From: Sorghum bicolor
Lineage: Eukaryota > Streptophyta > Magnoliopsida > Poales > Poaceae
Length of the DNA: 64,000 bases
Assembly (NCBI RefSeq): GCF_000003195.3
Contig: NC_012872.2
Coordinates: 57,393,695 to 57,457,694, forward strand
Reading direction: 5' to 3'
Made by a program: the position numbers and the translations under genes. The stretch's first letter is position 1, and each line of letters begins with the position of its first letter. Positions 20,521 to 31,927 of this stretch are shown in pieces. The notes under the pieces were generated by a model. The model was not told the DNA's origin. It worked only from the letters and a program-made list of their open reading frames with translations, and made no database searches.

Positions 20521-22178
20521 TGTTGGGTATTCTTAACATCATTACCAAAAGTAGACTAAGTTCTCTAAATCTAGTAACGGTGCCAAAAATGCCAAACCTA
20601 TCCCTCACACCACTTAAGCCAAGTTGTCATCCCCAGCATGATATAAGAGACGCGGTATTGAAATATGGAATTGCTCTTCTAAATAAATAATGAATGGGAT
20701 CTGCAAGCGCACAGATTAATACCGATGTAGCATTTTAACCGGAAAGTATTCCAGGTATCGTTATTTATATTTTTACCACTGGGAAGAGATTAACAATCAT
20801 CAATATTGATTACAGAATAGAATATGAGATTGAGCATCTATCATTGCATGTATAATTGAGAACATTTATCTATCTCTTCATACAGGGATAAGTGTCACAT
20901 AAAAGATATATGAAATAATAATAGTGACAAGGATAACTAATCTGATCTAGCCACATAATAAATATGATAAGCACCTCAATTAGATACTCTAGAAAGTCAT
21001 TAGCATGGTATTAGAACGAACTACAAGAATATTCCCTAAGTTATTCTCAACTATATAGTCTAGCATTATCATAATTAGTGCAAGCATACTTAGCAATCAT
21101 TGCAAGACAAGACTACGCCCATGCATAGTGATATTAGCAAGGTAAATGAGAAACATAGCAATCACTCCCCTGTAATAATGTTACTCTGCCAGCCCAATAC
21201 ACGAGAGGGGGACTATATAAGAATCAATGAAGCTGTCACTATCACGAACCACCCCACGATCTGGCATATTGGGTACAATCGCAGATAAATACGGTATAAG
21301 CACCACGCCTACACAATATCTATCATTTACCCATGGATCCGATGGATAAACGCTATACGATCCTAAGCATGTATATAGATCCAATCTAACTAAGCCAAGT
21401 ACATAACTATGATAAACTAAGAACAATATAATCTTGAATATAAGCAAGTAGAGCAAAGTCATAAGCAATATATTGAAGTAAAACAAAGTCATATTCATAA
21501 TATTGAAGAACAAAGATAATTAGAACGTAATTAGAAGCACAATTAGAGAATTACCAAGAATCCTCTTGACAGATCCGGAAACCAATCGAAGATTGACTCC
21601 TTCTAGTTCTAATCCTATGTAGCTATGCTAATCTAGATGTCTAATTGATGTGGTGGCTCTAATCTTGATCAGAGGCTTCTTCTCCCTTAATGGAACAATG
21701 AATTAGGGTTGAGAGGCTCTCTCCTCCAGGGGCCAGGGGGTCTGGTTTTATAGTCCCTCCAAGTGAATATGGGCCATTGGATCAAACCGACATAGATTGT
21801 ATGGTTTAGATTCATCCTTTAGGTCGGTGGAGATCTCCCACGAAGCAGAGTCCTGATTGATTGGACTCCCTGAGGGGGCGGGCGCCCAGGGCAGGAGGGC
21901 GGGCGCCCTGCCTCTGGCCCCGTTTCGCCTCCGCTTCGGTCTCGTGGCTTCTGGAGTCTTCTAGATGTAAGATAATTGCGCGGCACGTTAATATCTCTAT
22001 GTAATCCCGACGTGTGGGCCTTTCTTCCATATTTCCTGATAACCCCCTGCAGAAATAGACAAACACCAAAACTCGTGGAATTCTGTCAGATAAAACCCTA
22101 AGTCTAGATGTTGATTTCATTTGGATCCTTTTCTTTATTTATTTGGTAATTAAATTTGATACTTAAGGACCGTCAACA
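20521..22178 (-). repeat. 5' LTR of the Athila-like element
   Basis: 1658 bp and a direct repeat of 12215-13866, with the same termini. The minus-strand TATAAAACC box is at about 21752-21744. Compared with the 3' LTR it has scattered substitutions, a duplicated ATTG (CTGATTGATTGG) and a nonsense change in the internal 138-codon frame. Confidence 0.95.
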
Positions 22179-22554
22179 CCGATCTCCACAAGGTCGGCAT
22201 TGTGACTCCACTGCACACTGAGGATAAACTACCAGATTTACACATGTAAATGCCCTGCCCACCCCTTGTGGCTACAAAAGGGGAGGCAGGGCACCCTTTA
22301 GGGGATAGACAACAACACATGGACATAGTCCACTCCACTCAACACTTCGACGCACACACGCATAGAGTTAGAGGACTCAGGACTCTGATCACACCCCCAC
22401 TAACTCCCTAAGCCGAGATTTGGGACATATGCCTCTCTCGCAACTAACTCAGTATAAATCCTTTGTGTTCTCTTGCATCACCATTCGGGCTAAGGGGCAC
22501 GCAGATTCATCACTTGTTAGTGTCCGGACCCCGAGTCCACACGCCGACAATCCT

Positions 22555-22970
22555 CATAAGCAAGCTAAATAATAATAAATCTTAAAATTTCTCTAAAAAT
22601 GAACAAAATTGGATATATTCTAATTCCTAAAAAACTAACTTTGCATTATGAAAACAACATAAATACCCCTCCTAAATCTACATTAAATTTACCCACTTAT
22701 GCTATTGTGAAATACCCCATCTATTCCTTTTTATCTGTCATTCTTGCTTTCCGAGAAGTTAAACATACTTAGCTCTAGATCAACATCAACAAATATATAG
22801 AAGATTGAAACAAACAAATAGGCTGAGATTTTACATGCTAGAAGATCTCATTTCTAAGACAAGCAGGGTTGGTTCTGCATCCATTTTCTTTGCTCTGGAT
22901 GAAGACTGCATATAATTTTTTTAAGAAAAAAGAAGACTGCATGTGGTTTTGCCTTTTCTTGCTTGGTCAC
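22555..22970. other. Intergenic DNA right of the nest
   Basis: AT-rich sequence with no gene, MITE end or LTR recognised. Confidence 0.4.
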
Positions 22971-23403
22971 TTACATTGTGTTCAGAACTAATACGCACCA
23001 TTTGATAGAGAAATCATTACCGTCAGCAGCCTCCTTTTCTCTAGCTAGATGTGCATATTCTTCTTCTACTTGTTTGGTTCTCATTTCCAAGTATCTCGTC
23101 ATCATGTCTTCTATCTTTGCACTCTTCTAGGCCTCTTTTCTTCCTTTTTCTTGTTTCCTTCTTAATGCAATAGTAGTTCTTTGATGTTCACTTCTTTCAA
23201 CAGCCGCAACCTAACTTTCCTGTGTACTTCTCCCAAGAGCTGCAACCTCACTTGCTTGTCTCTCAATGGTTTAGGTTTAATCATCATCTTCATTTGGTAC
23301 CTCATAAACCACAATGTTGTCCAAGTCTTGTGCCTAATCTTCTACATCATGAATTTGTCGAAGGGGTTCCTCCTTTTGTGGTGACTCGGGAGGTGAAATT
23401 GTA
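22971..23403 (-). pseudogene. Decayed fragment of a Myb/NAM-associated (Harbinger ORF1-like) protein gene
   Basis: Minus-strand translation gives VTISPPESPQKEEPLRQIHD near 23400. After several stops and frame breaks, it gives a clean C-terminal stretch with MMTRYLEMRTKQVEEEY, HLAREKEAADGNDFSIKW and a natural TAA at 22973-22971. The YLEMRTKQ...DFSI..C pattern matches, from memory, the C-terminal domain of plant Myb/SANT-like or NAM-associated proteins, such as the ORF1 of PIF/Harbinger transposons. There are too many lesions for a gene, and the Myb domain is not visible. It could equally derive from a host paralogue. Confidence 0.45.
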
Positions 23404-23636
23404 ACTCCCTTCATTCAAATGACCTAAACGATAACAAAGAAATAATAACTAAAATAATAAGTGAAGAAAGAGTAGATCCATTGAAAATATAAGGCTACTA
23501 GTCAAAGCAGCCATTATGTCATTGTAAAATAGGACATCCAATGGTTGACTATTAGAGATTGAGGCAAGTACCTGCTAATGACCTCTCATGTTTGTTTCAT
23601 AGATAAAATAAAGCACAATGAAGAAAAACACATACT
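23404..23636. other. Intergenic DNA, nothing recognised
   Basis: AT-rich sequence between the decayed gene fragment and the next solo LTR. No support for any feature. Confidence 0.4.
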
Positions 23637-23641
23637 ATTGC

Positions 23642-26506
23642 TGAAGCGCCCCTGGTAAACCAGGAACTCAAATGTGATACAATACTAGTCCCAGGAGGCT
23701 AGTAACACATTTATTATATCAGATAAGTTTCAGCGCAGTAGTCTTAGAAAGCGTGGACAAGGAAGGCACGCTATAATAATAAGACACCAAAATACCACAT
23801 AGGTCCAAAGGACCCAGAAACAAACGATATCGCCATCGAACATCTGACGAGTCCCAATGCCACAGGCTTAGTTGGGTGCAGACACGACCTTACTCGAACG
23901 CCACTTCGGGATCGAAGTCTGAATCTTCCTCTGTTTAATAAAGCAAGGGTGAGTACAAAGTACTCAGCAAATCCAACCTTACCCTACGGAAGGGGATAAC
24001 AGTATATATGCATATGGATAAATCAAGGATGGGGCTTAGTTTTATTTGCATAACGCTATTTTTTTACACATGCAAGGTTTCATTTCACAAATACTGTTGT
24101 AAAAGACCTCTTTTTCCACATATGATAGTATTTCTGAAAATGGAGGTTTGATCACAATTTTAAGTGTTGTTGAACCCTTGTTCCCACAACACAATGGCAG
24201 TCAACCATTTATTTCCAAAATCACACTCACTCTCATGTTTTCACTCATACCATCCCATCTAGTTGTTGAAACCAAACCATAACCCGTCCGAGACCGCGGA
24301 CACGGCTATCCAGATAGATTTACACTCTGCAGAGGTTGTACACTTTTCCCACAAGTAGGATACCATAACTTACACCGTCGTGCAAGCACAGATCCATCAA
24401 AGTCATTACCCTCCATAGCTAAGTAATGGCGCTCACCACGGGAACACTAAGGCCACATCTCATGATACTACAATAATTCACAAGCTCTTTTCATATATTT
24501 CCACAATTTCACATACATCACTTAGTGTCCCGTTGCACACCTGCCTCCAGGTGATTGCCATACTAACTAGAGGGATTTAGACTAAGCCTTTCCCATGCAA
24601 GGCGAGTGGTTGTACGATAAATGAGTTAGGCAAGATGAATCATCAACTCAGTCCTTAATCGAGACAAGGCGGATATCTTCACGCTTAACCCCGCAAGGTA
24701 TAAGCCATAACACCATGGCATCCTCAAAAGAGATCCCATCCGCCCCATCTCTATAGTAATCACATCTATAACTTGTTCATTAACCCTTTCACAATACCCA
24801 CAATTTATTTTCACCACTCACACCTTTTACTTTTAAAATCATTATATTTGGGAAAATATAGCGATGAGTATCCAGGATGAGTAACAAATCCTAAGCATAC
24901 TAAATAATAATATTTCTGCCATAGCATATTATTTGTTCCTAGGTTCGAACAAGATAATTACCGGGTAATATCAATTCAAGGATGGCTATTCAACAGGTTT
25001 TAACTAAGCAACGAAAATACTTCGTACATATATCGTACATGCAATATTTAAAACGGCTTCTACGGGTTGTGTTTAAAAATAGGATCAATATGCATCAAAG
25101 GGGATCGGTTGGACTTGCCTCCGTCGGCGTCCTCGGCAAACTCCTGCTGACAGTCCGGGTCTTCGGCGTCAAACTCGCGGTACTCGTCTCCAACGTTCTC
25201 GTTTTCCGGCTCGTTCACTCCGTCAACTAAAATACGCGACGAACGACACAGACAACAGGCACAGATAAATAATCATATAAATTCAAATAAGCTCCAAAAA
25301 TCATGAAATTAATATGAGAGGTAGATCATGATTTTAGATGAATTTAGAAAAAAGAATTATTGAAATCAGAGTTAGCATGTGGCATTTGTGAAATGGCCAG
25401 AATTTAATCATGCGAAAAAGGCTAACGGTGATTAAGGAATGGATGCTTCACGTGGGCATTTGCTTGGCTGGTAGTGCATGGTGCATGCATGTACTATTTA
25501 GAGTTAATGCTTATGGCCCACGCATGCATGGTTAGAGAGAAATTAGCAGGGGTCATTAGAGCTCTTCTGTATGTCATGGTTCTATTCGTGGAGTTCTTGG
25601 CAGTGAATCGGTGCAGACAAATACAAGAAATAATACAGAAAAATACTACAGAAAGACAGAGAAGAGCAAGGAGATACTCATGAGCTGCTCACCTCGTCTT
25701 GCGACGACAGTCGAGCTCGGCTTGTGCGTATGGCCGTATACGGTATACGCGAAGTGAGAGTGAGTGAGCGAGTGAGTGAATGTGCTTCTCGGGTGGTGAG
25801 AGTGAGGACCCGAGGCTGGCTTTTTATAGGCCAAAGCGCTCAGCTACGTGCCATTAAAAATGCTACTGTAGCGCATGGTCGGCGCCTAATTTCATGTGAA
25901 GTACGATGTCCCATTTGCATGCACGTTGCATGCAAATGGACGGTGCCTAATCACCGTGTCCTTGCATGCAGGTGCATGCAAATGGTCGGTGGCATGTCCT
26001 GCATGCATGCATGAGATATATATTCGTATAGGTGCACTGCTATGTTTTCTCGCATGTAAGCTTGCTGGTACTTGCTATTATTTGTGCGCAAAAAAATATA
26101 AATGGTGCCTAGTTGTACGTTGCGACTTGCTATCTTTTTGTACATCAAAAGAGGCGCGGAAAAAGGCAAGAGGTGGGGCCCGCATGCCGCGGTGCGCGCA
26201 CGAGCGAGTGCGCTCGGCGAGGGGGCCGGGCGTGAGTGCGTTGCGGTGCTGATGGTGGTGGGGTCGGCGCACGCGCCGTTGCCGGGTATCGGGCAGAGCG
26301 AGCGAGCAAGAGGGATAAGTAGCGGACATATGATGCTCATGCCATGCGGTGCAGGTTATATTTAAAGATGGATAATTAGAATGGATGGAAAAAAAATTAG
26401 ATGGAGATACTATAGAGCTCAAATTATTTTATAGTTTTTGAAATATATTTTGAAAATAATTTTTTAATGCGAGTGATTTTTGAATGTGAATTTTTGGGAT
26501 GTTACA
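23642..26506 (-). mobile_element. Solo LTR of about 2.9 kb
   Basis: The minus strand starts TGTAACATCCCAAAAATTC at 26506 and ends GGGGCGCTTCA at 23642. The unit is flanked by perfect ATTGC duplications (23637-23641 and 26507-26511). TG...CA termini with 5-bp duplications and no retroviral coding domains indicate a solo LTR. A minus-strand TATAAAAAG box lies at 25828-25820. The region is rich in TGCATGCA words around 25900-26010 and GC-rich at 26150-26300. Family not identified. Confidence 0.8.
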
Positions 26507-26511
26507 ATTGC

Positions 26512-27200
26512 ATCTCTTGGCAAAAATACAAGATGAGAAATTAAGAGCCTTTTTTCTCTGCTTCTCTGTTTTGTGTTTCTATTTTTTGCTCTTACTTTCC
26601 TAATCTATTTTCCTTGCTAGATAAAATTTTTAGAGAATGCTAGGTAGCACTTACACTATAATCCATTTTCCTTGCTGGATGAAATTTCTAGACAATGTTT
26701 AGGCACCACTTACACTGGAAGCTTTAATACGTAGGAGAATCTGTGATCTATTCATGATGATGTCATGGACATGGCTATGATGTTGTTCTAGAGCTCCATC
26801 ATTTGATAGTAGTGGTAAAGTTTCTTTGGAGTTTGGACATTTTAAGTGTTCGATGTTGTTTAAGAGAAACATAGCTAAGATATCCTAACTGAATGGGATT
26901 GCCCTAAGAAATTGTTTGCAAGCATAGTTTCATAAATTCAAAATTATTGGGATTTCCCCTAAGAAATTGGGGCTAGAAATTGTTGGGATTACAAAATTTT
27001 CTAAGCAAAGTTAGCAATTAAAATCCCAAGACCCATAGGCAGTCACATGCGCACACCGTCACAAGTCACATGATTTTTGACGCGAAAAACAAGTGCTTCA
27101 TGGCAGCAGGAGATCTAGCATATGGCCTTAGGCCTCACATCGTATCTTGCCAAACCACTCCACCCATGAGTCACTTGTGTCCATTTCATCTATTCTTTCT
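26512..27200. other. Intergenic DNA with a 59-bp tandem duplication
   Basis: At 26602-26718 a unit of about 59 bp is present twice: AATCTATTTTCCTTGCTAG... then ATCCATTTTCCTTGCTGG..., each ending near CACTTACACT. The rest shows no gene. Confidence 0.5.
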
Positions 27201-27960
27201 TCTCATTTTATTTTTATGTGATTTTGAAATGAGTATTTAGACCCTAAACAAGTTTAAATGAAAAAGTTATCAACTACAAAGTTATATAACTTTTCAAGAT
27301 AGACAATTTGGTTTTGATTGTTTCAACATCTTAGGTTGTTTGAAAATTTTGAATCTCAAATGTGAGAAAGTCAAATGTAATTTTTCTTGGATAGATGATT
27401 TCATTTGAAAAGGTTGACAACTAGTCAACTATAAGTACAACTCTTTGTGTTATACAACTTTGGTATCGATCGTTTCTCCATGCGAGGCTGTTTGAAAATT
27501 TTGAATTCCAAATGGGAGGAATTCAAACATGGTTTTTCTAAGATAGATGATTTCAAATAAAAAAATGCCAATAACAAAGTTGTATAAGTCTTTGAGATCT
27601 ACGGCTCTGGGTTTTGCTCATCTCTACATCTGAGGTTATTTGAAAAGTTGTCTACTACAAAGTTGTATAACTCTTCAAGGTTTGTAATTTTGGTTTTGGT
27701 AGTTTCTCCGTCCAATGTTGTTTAAAAAGTTTAAATTTCTCTGTATAGGTCCTATTTTTAATGAGTCATCTCTAAAATTGATTTTTAGGAACATAGAGTC
27801 ATCTCTAAAGTATGAGCATTTCTAGAGATGGCTTGATTTGGTCCAATTTATAGACCCTATTGCAAGTTCCTTTAGGAGTTTGTTTCATTCTTTAGATTAT
27901 TGCAAGTTCCACTGAAGTAACAAATGCTGATTAGCGAAATTGATTTAGTGGAAGACATAC
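27201..27960. repeat. Degenerate CACTA-like subterminal repeats
   Basis: Repeated blocks contain CTACAAAGTTGTATAACT, TTTGGTTTTG, GTTTGAAAATTTTGAAT and GATGATTTCA, followed by GAGTCATCTCTAAA words. Such blocks are typical of the non-coding ends of CACTA (En/Spm) elements in grasses. No CACTA terminus with a 3-bp duplication was found, so the class is tentative. Confidence 0.35.
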
Positions 27961-28035
27961 TCTTTACTGCATTATAATCTTGCAACACCGTCACCTGTAC
28001 TCTTTGACCTTACTCTCTGACCTTAGGCCTTGCCG

Positions 28036-28213
28036 CCTTGTTTAGTTTACCTTCAAATTAAAAAAAATCAAGATTTCTCGAATCTTACGTCAAATAGAGC
28101 ACTAAATATATATGAAAAAAAAACTAATTGTATAGTTAAACAATAATTATTAAATACAAAAAAATGCTATAGTGTCAAAATGTAAAAACTTTTCGTAACT
28201 AAAAAAAGGCTTA
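28036..28213. mobile_element. Degraded copy of the CTTGTTTAGTT MITE family
   Basis: Contains CCTTGTTTAGTTT, TCGAATCTTACGTCAAAT, ACTAATTGTATAGTT and a GTAACTAAAA end, in the order seen in the better copies at 37990, 42702 and 43363. Confidence 0.55.
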
Positions 28214-28480
28214 CTGCAGAGGAGAGATGATTGACCAACATGACGAATTCACAATATATGGGAAATCCAGCCACACCTCCCAGAAACGCCCAAACAAGAA
28301 AATGTTTTCCAACAAGTTTCATTGTGCAGTGGTCTAAAGTCTAAACTGACACGCATTTTTCACAACCACAGTACCAATAACAATAAGCACGAGGAAAACA
28401 CACGTACTAGAAGGAGAGACAGCAGCTTAAAGCATGCAAGATCGCGGTGGCTGTCACAGCAGCTTAAGGTAAATGCGCGA

Positions 28481-29368
28481 TCAAACTCTAAGGAGGTAGA
28501 CGCTAAGCTCCGGGCCGCCATTGCCGCCGGTGCTGCTGTCCGGGTTCATCATGTAGAATGCCTCCGAGTCGCGGGAGCCCACGACGCGCTCGAAGCGAGC
28601 GCGCATGTACATGACGTCGCCCTCGCCGCCGCCGCCGCACGCCGCCGGTATGACGCCCGCGCCCATAGACACGGGCTCCAGCGCGCGCAGCACGCGCCAG
28701 TCCGCGGCGCCGCACTCGCGCCGCACCGCGTACCCGCAGCCCTTGCCGTTGCAGTACGCGCGCCACGCCTTCTCCTCGACCAGCTTCCTGCCGCCGCCGC
28801 CGCCGCCATTGGTCGCGGCCGCGGCGCAGGCGGCGCCCTTGGCGCGGTCGCACTCGAGCGCGATGCGGACGAGGCCCGAGGCCATCTCGCGCACCAGCGA
28901 CGCCGTGGGCGCGGCGAGCTCGAGCAGCAGCGCGGGGCACGCGCGCGGGTCCACCTGGAACGCGAGGTGGACGTGGCCGCGGCGGTGGCCGTAGAGCGTG
29001 CCCGTGAGCCGCGCGCCGAGCCCGACCTGCCGGTGCCGGCCGGCGATGGCCGCGGCGAGCGCCGTGCGCAGCCGGGAGACCGCCGTGCGGCACTTCTTGC
29101 CGCGCTGCTTCGGTGGAGCTGGAGGTGGCGCCGCCTTGGGCGGCGGGGACACGAAGTCCTCCGAGTGGAAGGACGCGCAGCTGGAGGAGAACGCCATGGC
29201 CGACTCGTCCTCGTCGTCGGCCTCTGAGCCCTTGCTGCCGGAGCCGCCCTCCTCGCCGCCGGCCGTGCCGCCATGGCTGCTGCTCTTGACAAGAACCGGC
29301 CACTTGAAGTTCCTCCGGGAGAAGGAGAAGGAGGACTCGTGGGGGCTCCTCGCCATGATGGTCCTCAT
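28481..29368 (-). CDS. MIZ1-like DUF617 protein
   Basis: Single-exon gene for a 295-residue protein of the MIZU-KUSSEI 1 family, plant-specific proteins; the founding Arabidopsis member is needed for root hydrotropism and is linked to ER-associated calcium signalling. The frame is open further upstream, but ATG 29368 (MRTIMARSPHESS) begins the family-like N-terminus; a second in-frame ATG follows at 29356. The first 110 residues are Ser, Gly and Pro rich and probably disordered. DUF617 spans about 118-294, with TGTLYGHRRGHVHLAFQ, LLLELAAPTASLVREMASGL, MYMRARFERVVGS and a terminal GPELSVYLLRV. The absence of introns is usual for the family. The exon is very GC-rich. Minus-strand TATACAAAG at about 29449-29441 is a possible TATA box. 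Which family member it is cannot be told here. Confidence 0.9.
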   Translation of the reverse strand: MRTIMARSPHESSFSFSRRNFKWPVLVKSSSHGGTAGGEEGGSGSKGSEADDEDESAMAFSSSCASFHSEDFVSPPPKAAPPPAPPKQRGKKCRTAVSRLRTALAAAIAGRHRQVGLGARLTGTLYGHRRGHVHLAFQVDPRACPALLLELAAPTASLVREMASGLVRIALECDRAKGAACAAAATNGGGGGGRKLVEEKAWRAYCNGKGCGYAVRRECGAADWRVLRALEPVSMGAGVIPAACGGGGEGDVMYMRARFERVVGSRDSEAFYMMNPDSSTGGNGGPELSVYLLRV

Positions 29369-29950
29369 GGTTGCTAGCTGTGGGCGAGAGTGTGGTATTG
29401 CCAGTCCGTGGTCTCCGAGTGCAGGAGGATGGAGCCAAGCTTTGTATACTGCGAGCGAGACTGGTGAGCAGAACCCACCAAACTGAGCACAGCACAGCAG
29501 CAGACAGGGGAGAAGAGAGAAGAGAAGCGCGAAAGCTTCTCGGCTTTGTCTTGTTCCCGGCCACGTATAGCAGAGGTGTGTTGTGTTTTCATGTGGAAAA
29601 ATGGAAGACAAGCTGCAGATTCTGGCAGGCTGGGAGCCGTACTAATCCATTTGACAAACGATTAGTACTAGTATATAACTACGGTAGTACAGTACGTACT
29701 ACAGTACGTTGGAGAGGAGGGCCGAGGGCGTGTCGGGCATGATGGTTTGGCACGCCTTCTTGACAGGGTGAATTGTTTACTATGGAGGTTCTGACGTTAC
29801 AGTGGACTAGTGGTAAATGCAAAGCTCGTTCCCGTTCACTGAACATACTCATCGCAACCGAAATTCTTCTGTACCGAGAGTCTAGCAAAAGTAGCTTATC
29901 TTTAGCTTTTTATTTGACTTCACCTTCACAGATTATAAAATTGTTTGGTG
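29369..29950. promoter_or_regulatory. Upstream region of the MIZ1-like gene
   Basis: Contains the presumed 5' leader and promoter. The only clear core element is the minus-strand TATACAAA at 29448-29441, about 75 bp before the ATG. No other gene was seen. Confidence 0.4.
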
Positions 29951-29951
29951 A

Positions 29952-30452
29952 AACAACTTCTTAGACCTTGTTTAAGAGAGCTTCACATCATTAATGAAGT
30001 CGTTTTTAGAGGCTTTACCTCCACAGATAGTTCTTTCGGTAGAGCTGTAACCGTTTTGATAATCCTTTAGCAAAACGGCTCCTTGTGGTAGACAAATGAG
30101 ATAAAAAGACCATAATATCTTTCTCTTTTTTCTCTCCACGCCTTCTACCTCTGTTCGAATTCAACTCTATGTGCATCTCTGACCTCGGCACGCCCTCCTC
30201 AGCCCCCAGCGTGTCCTCCCCAGTCCCGATGAGTCTCGACATGGGTAATCCTGAGTTTGATCCTCGCTTGGTTCCACGTAGGCAAGGTGAAGCCACTATT
30301 TTTTGCTCCACCACTCATCTATCTTGTCTCCGTATGTTTTAAGGGGCTCCTTGCCTGAAACTGTTTCATTGTATTCTGTTTGGTAGAAAACACGTCTAAA
30401 CGGCTCCTGAAGCCGATGGAGAAGACCTACCAAACGGGTCTAAGAAGTTGTT
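29952..30452. mobile_element. DNA element with 16-bp perfect terminal inverted repeats
   Basis: AACAACTTCTTAGACC at 29952-29967 is the exact reverse complement of GGTCTAAGAAGTTGTT at 30437-30452. The pairing continues imperfectly inward (CTTGTTT against AAACG), and TCCTGAAGCCGATGGAG-type words lie inside. No transposase frame was seen. Class uncertain (hAT- or Harbinger-like MITE); true ends may lie slightly further out. Confidence 0.6.
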
Positions 30453-30585
30453 TTATGGATCCACTTAACACATGGACTTATTTGTTATTACGCCACTTTT
30501 TTTCTTCGCTCTTTAATTTCCTCTCCCTCTTTCTCATCACTGCGTGTACAAATTCTCACTCGTTCCGCAGGGTCGGACTAAAGCC

Positions 30586-31045
30586 TGTAGCTTGGTAACT
30601 CGCTCGACTCGGCTCATTAGTGGCTTGGCTCGCTTATATTTTTATACGGGTTGAATCAGCATTTTAGCTCGTGTAGTTAACGAGCTAGCTTGTGAGCCTA
30701 ATAAGCCAAAGTTGTTGGCCTTACACTTATATTAGTTTTGTATTATTCATGTCTTGAAACTTTATGGTTGGCCTAGGTCCTGAGTTATTATAACTCCATC
30801 ACTTTATTTTTATTGGATATATGTATAATCAATAATTGATTACAAATGCATTATATACAGTACAAAGTATGGATCATGGATATATGGTATCATACTATAG
30901 TATATTGTTGTATTTATATATATGTTAGCATATATTAATTATTTGTTTGATTTAAAGCTTATTGATGTGTTATTTTCATATTATTACTATTCTTAAGTTT
31001 TATATCTCTAGCTCGCGAGCTAAACGAGCCAAAGCTAGATAGCTA
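30586..31045. mobile_element. MITE with GCTCGCGAGCTAAACGAGCC-type ends
   Basis: The left end carries TAGCTTGGTAACTCGCTCGACTC and the right end carries AGCTCGCGAGCTAAACGAGC followed by CAAAGCTAG. These are imperfect inverted repeats around an AT-rich core. The boundaries are approximate. Confidence 0.45.
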
Positions 31046-31049
31046 CATA

Positions 31050-31398
31050 CTCCCTCCGTGCTTGAATACTGCTATTTCTAGAAGAAATTTTTGTCCACAT
31101 ATACTGCTATTTTTACTAGCATATTCGGTCCACCAGCCCATTTAATTTCTCCTCGGAACTTTCATGGTCCACCAGCCCATTTAATTTCTTCTAGTGAGTA
31201 GTACTTTGGTGCATGGCAATTGTTTGAGTCTGTTTAATTGGCATTAAATGCAGCTCGTTGGAACCAGAGAACCATGGTTTAACGTACATGATTAAATGGT
31301 GGAACCTAAATTAATTGAGGGTAGAATGGTCTTTTGTTTGCCACACTAATCTGTCTGAAATCTCTGCTACAAATAGCAGTATTTGAGGACGGAGGGAG
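31050..31398. mobile_element. Stowaway-like MITE
   Basis: Starts CTCCCTCCGTGCTTGAATACTG and ends CAGTATTTGAGGACGGAGGGAG, with TA duplications on both sides (31048-31049 and 31399-31400). Length 349 bp. Inside, GGTCCACCAGCCCATTTAAT occurs twice about 40 bp apart. Confidence 0.8.
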
Positions 31399-31559
31399 TA
31401 TAAAACTGCTCCCGCAGCGGTTCCCATAGCGCTATCTAATGAGTCCGAGTTGAGCCAATTGTGGTTGTAGGACCTACAAGGTAATCCACGTAGGATAAAC
31501 AAGAATGCACCGTTGTCCGTCATGATCTATACTGTGGTGTTTGTACCAGTGTGTCGAGC

Positions 31560-31920
31560 TTGAGTGTTTTTTTTTTTTTGAAAGCAGAGCAAGAGTGAAT
31601 TTATTTGGGGCTTTTGGTTAGACTGGCTGTCCGGCACAGTCATGTTTTGCAAGAATGGAGTAGGTATATTCCGGCGAACATTGAGTGACGAAATTCAATC
31701 AGTTCGGTGGCCCGGTGCTGACTAGGATTCGAGAGTTTGAACCAACTGTATCTTTATTGGGGGACACACTCCTTAATCCTGGTACAGACGTAATTATGCA
31801 AGCATGTGTCGCTCTCTGAAAGCCAATTCGGCACATGGTGCCCCCTAGTGTACTGACTTCTTGTCCCGTTCTGATCAGGAGTACTGTAGGTTGACAGGTT
31901 TAAGAGCCCATCTCACAAAA
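31560..31920. other. Intergenic DNA after a poly-T run
   Basis: A run of about 14 T at 31566-31579 could mark the tail of an old retroposon, but no matching target duplication was found. No gene was recognised. Confidence 0.3.
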
Positions 31921-31927
31921 TATTTAA

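Larger units (their letters stand above)
12215..22178 (-). mobile_element. Athila-like Ty3/gypsy element lacking pol
   Basis: A complete insertion with two direct LTRs (12215-13866 and 20521-22178), 5-bp target duplications CCGAT (12210-12214 and 22179-22183), a primer binding site and a polypurine tract. The gag sequence and the TGGCGCCGTTGCC primer site place it with Athila. Between the gag-protease pseudogene (end 17716) and the 3' LTR there is no reverse transcriptase, RNase H, integrase or env-like frame, only non-coding DNA and an inverted solo LTR. It could have moved only with enzymes from an autonomous relative. By eye the two LTRs differ at roughly 15-20 positions plus a 4-bp indel over 1.65 kb, so the insertion is geologically recent. 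Confidence 0.93.
11620..22549 (+). mobile_element. Outer solo LTR, split by a later Athila-like insertion
   Basis: An LTR begins TGTTGGGTACCATAAACC at 11620 and ends CACACGCCGACA at 22549. It is flanked by perfect ATCCT duplications at 11615-11619 and 22550-22554. Its own sequence is only 11620-12214 plus 22184-22549, about 960 bp; everything between is the younger element at 12215-22178. No gag or pol of its own remains, so it is a solo LTR left by LTR-LTR recombination. A TATA-like CTACAAAAGGGGAGG near 22270 and the TGTTGGGTACC start suggest plus orientation and a Ty3/gypsy origin. Confidence 0.85.

Noticed and set aside
28322..29292. Plus-strand and alternative minus-strand frames over the MIZ1-like gene
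   Set aside because: They are composition shadows; only the 28481-29368 frame shows DUF617 conservation.
31566..31890. A LINE or SINE insertion starting at the poly-T run
   Set aside because: No target duplication could be matched at a second end, unlike the clear case at 53118-53399.
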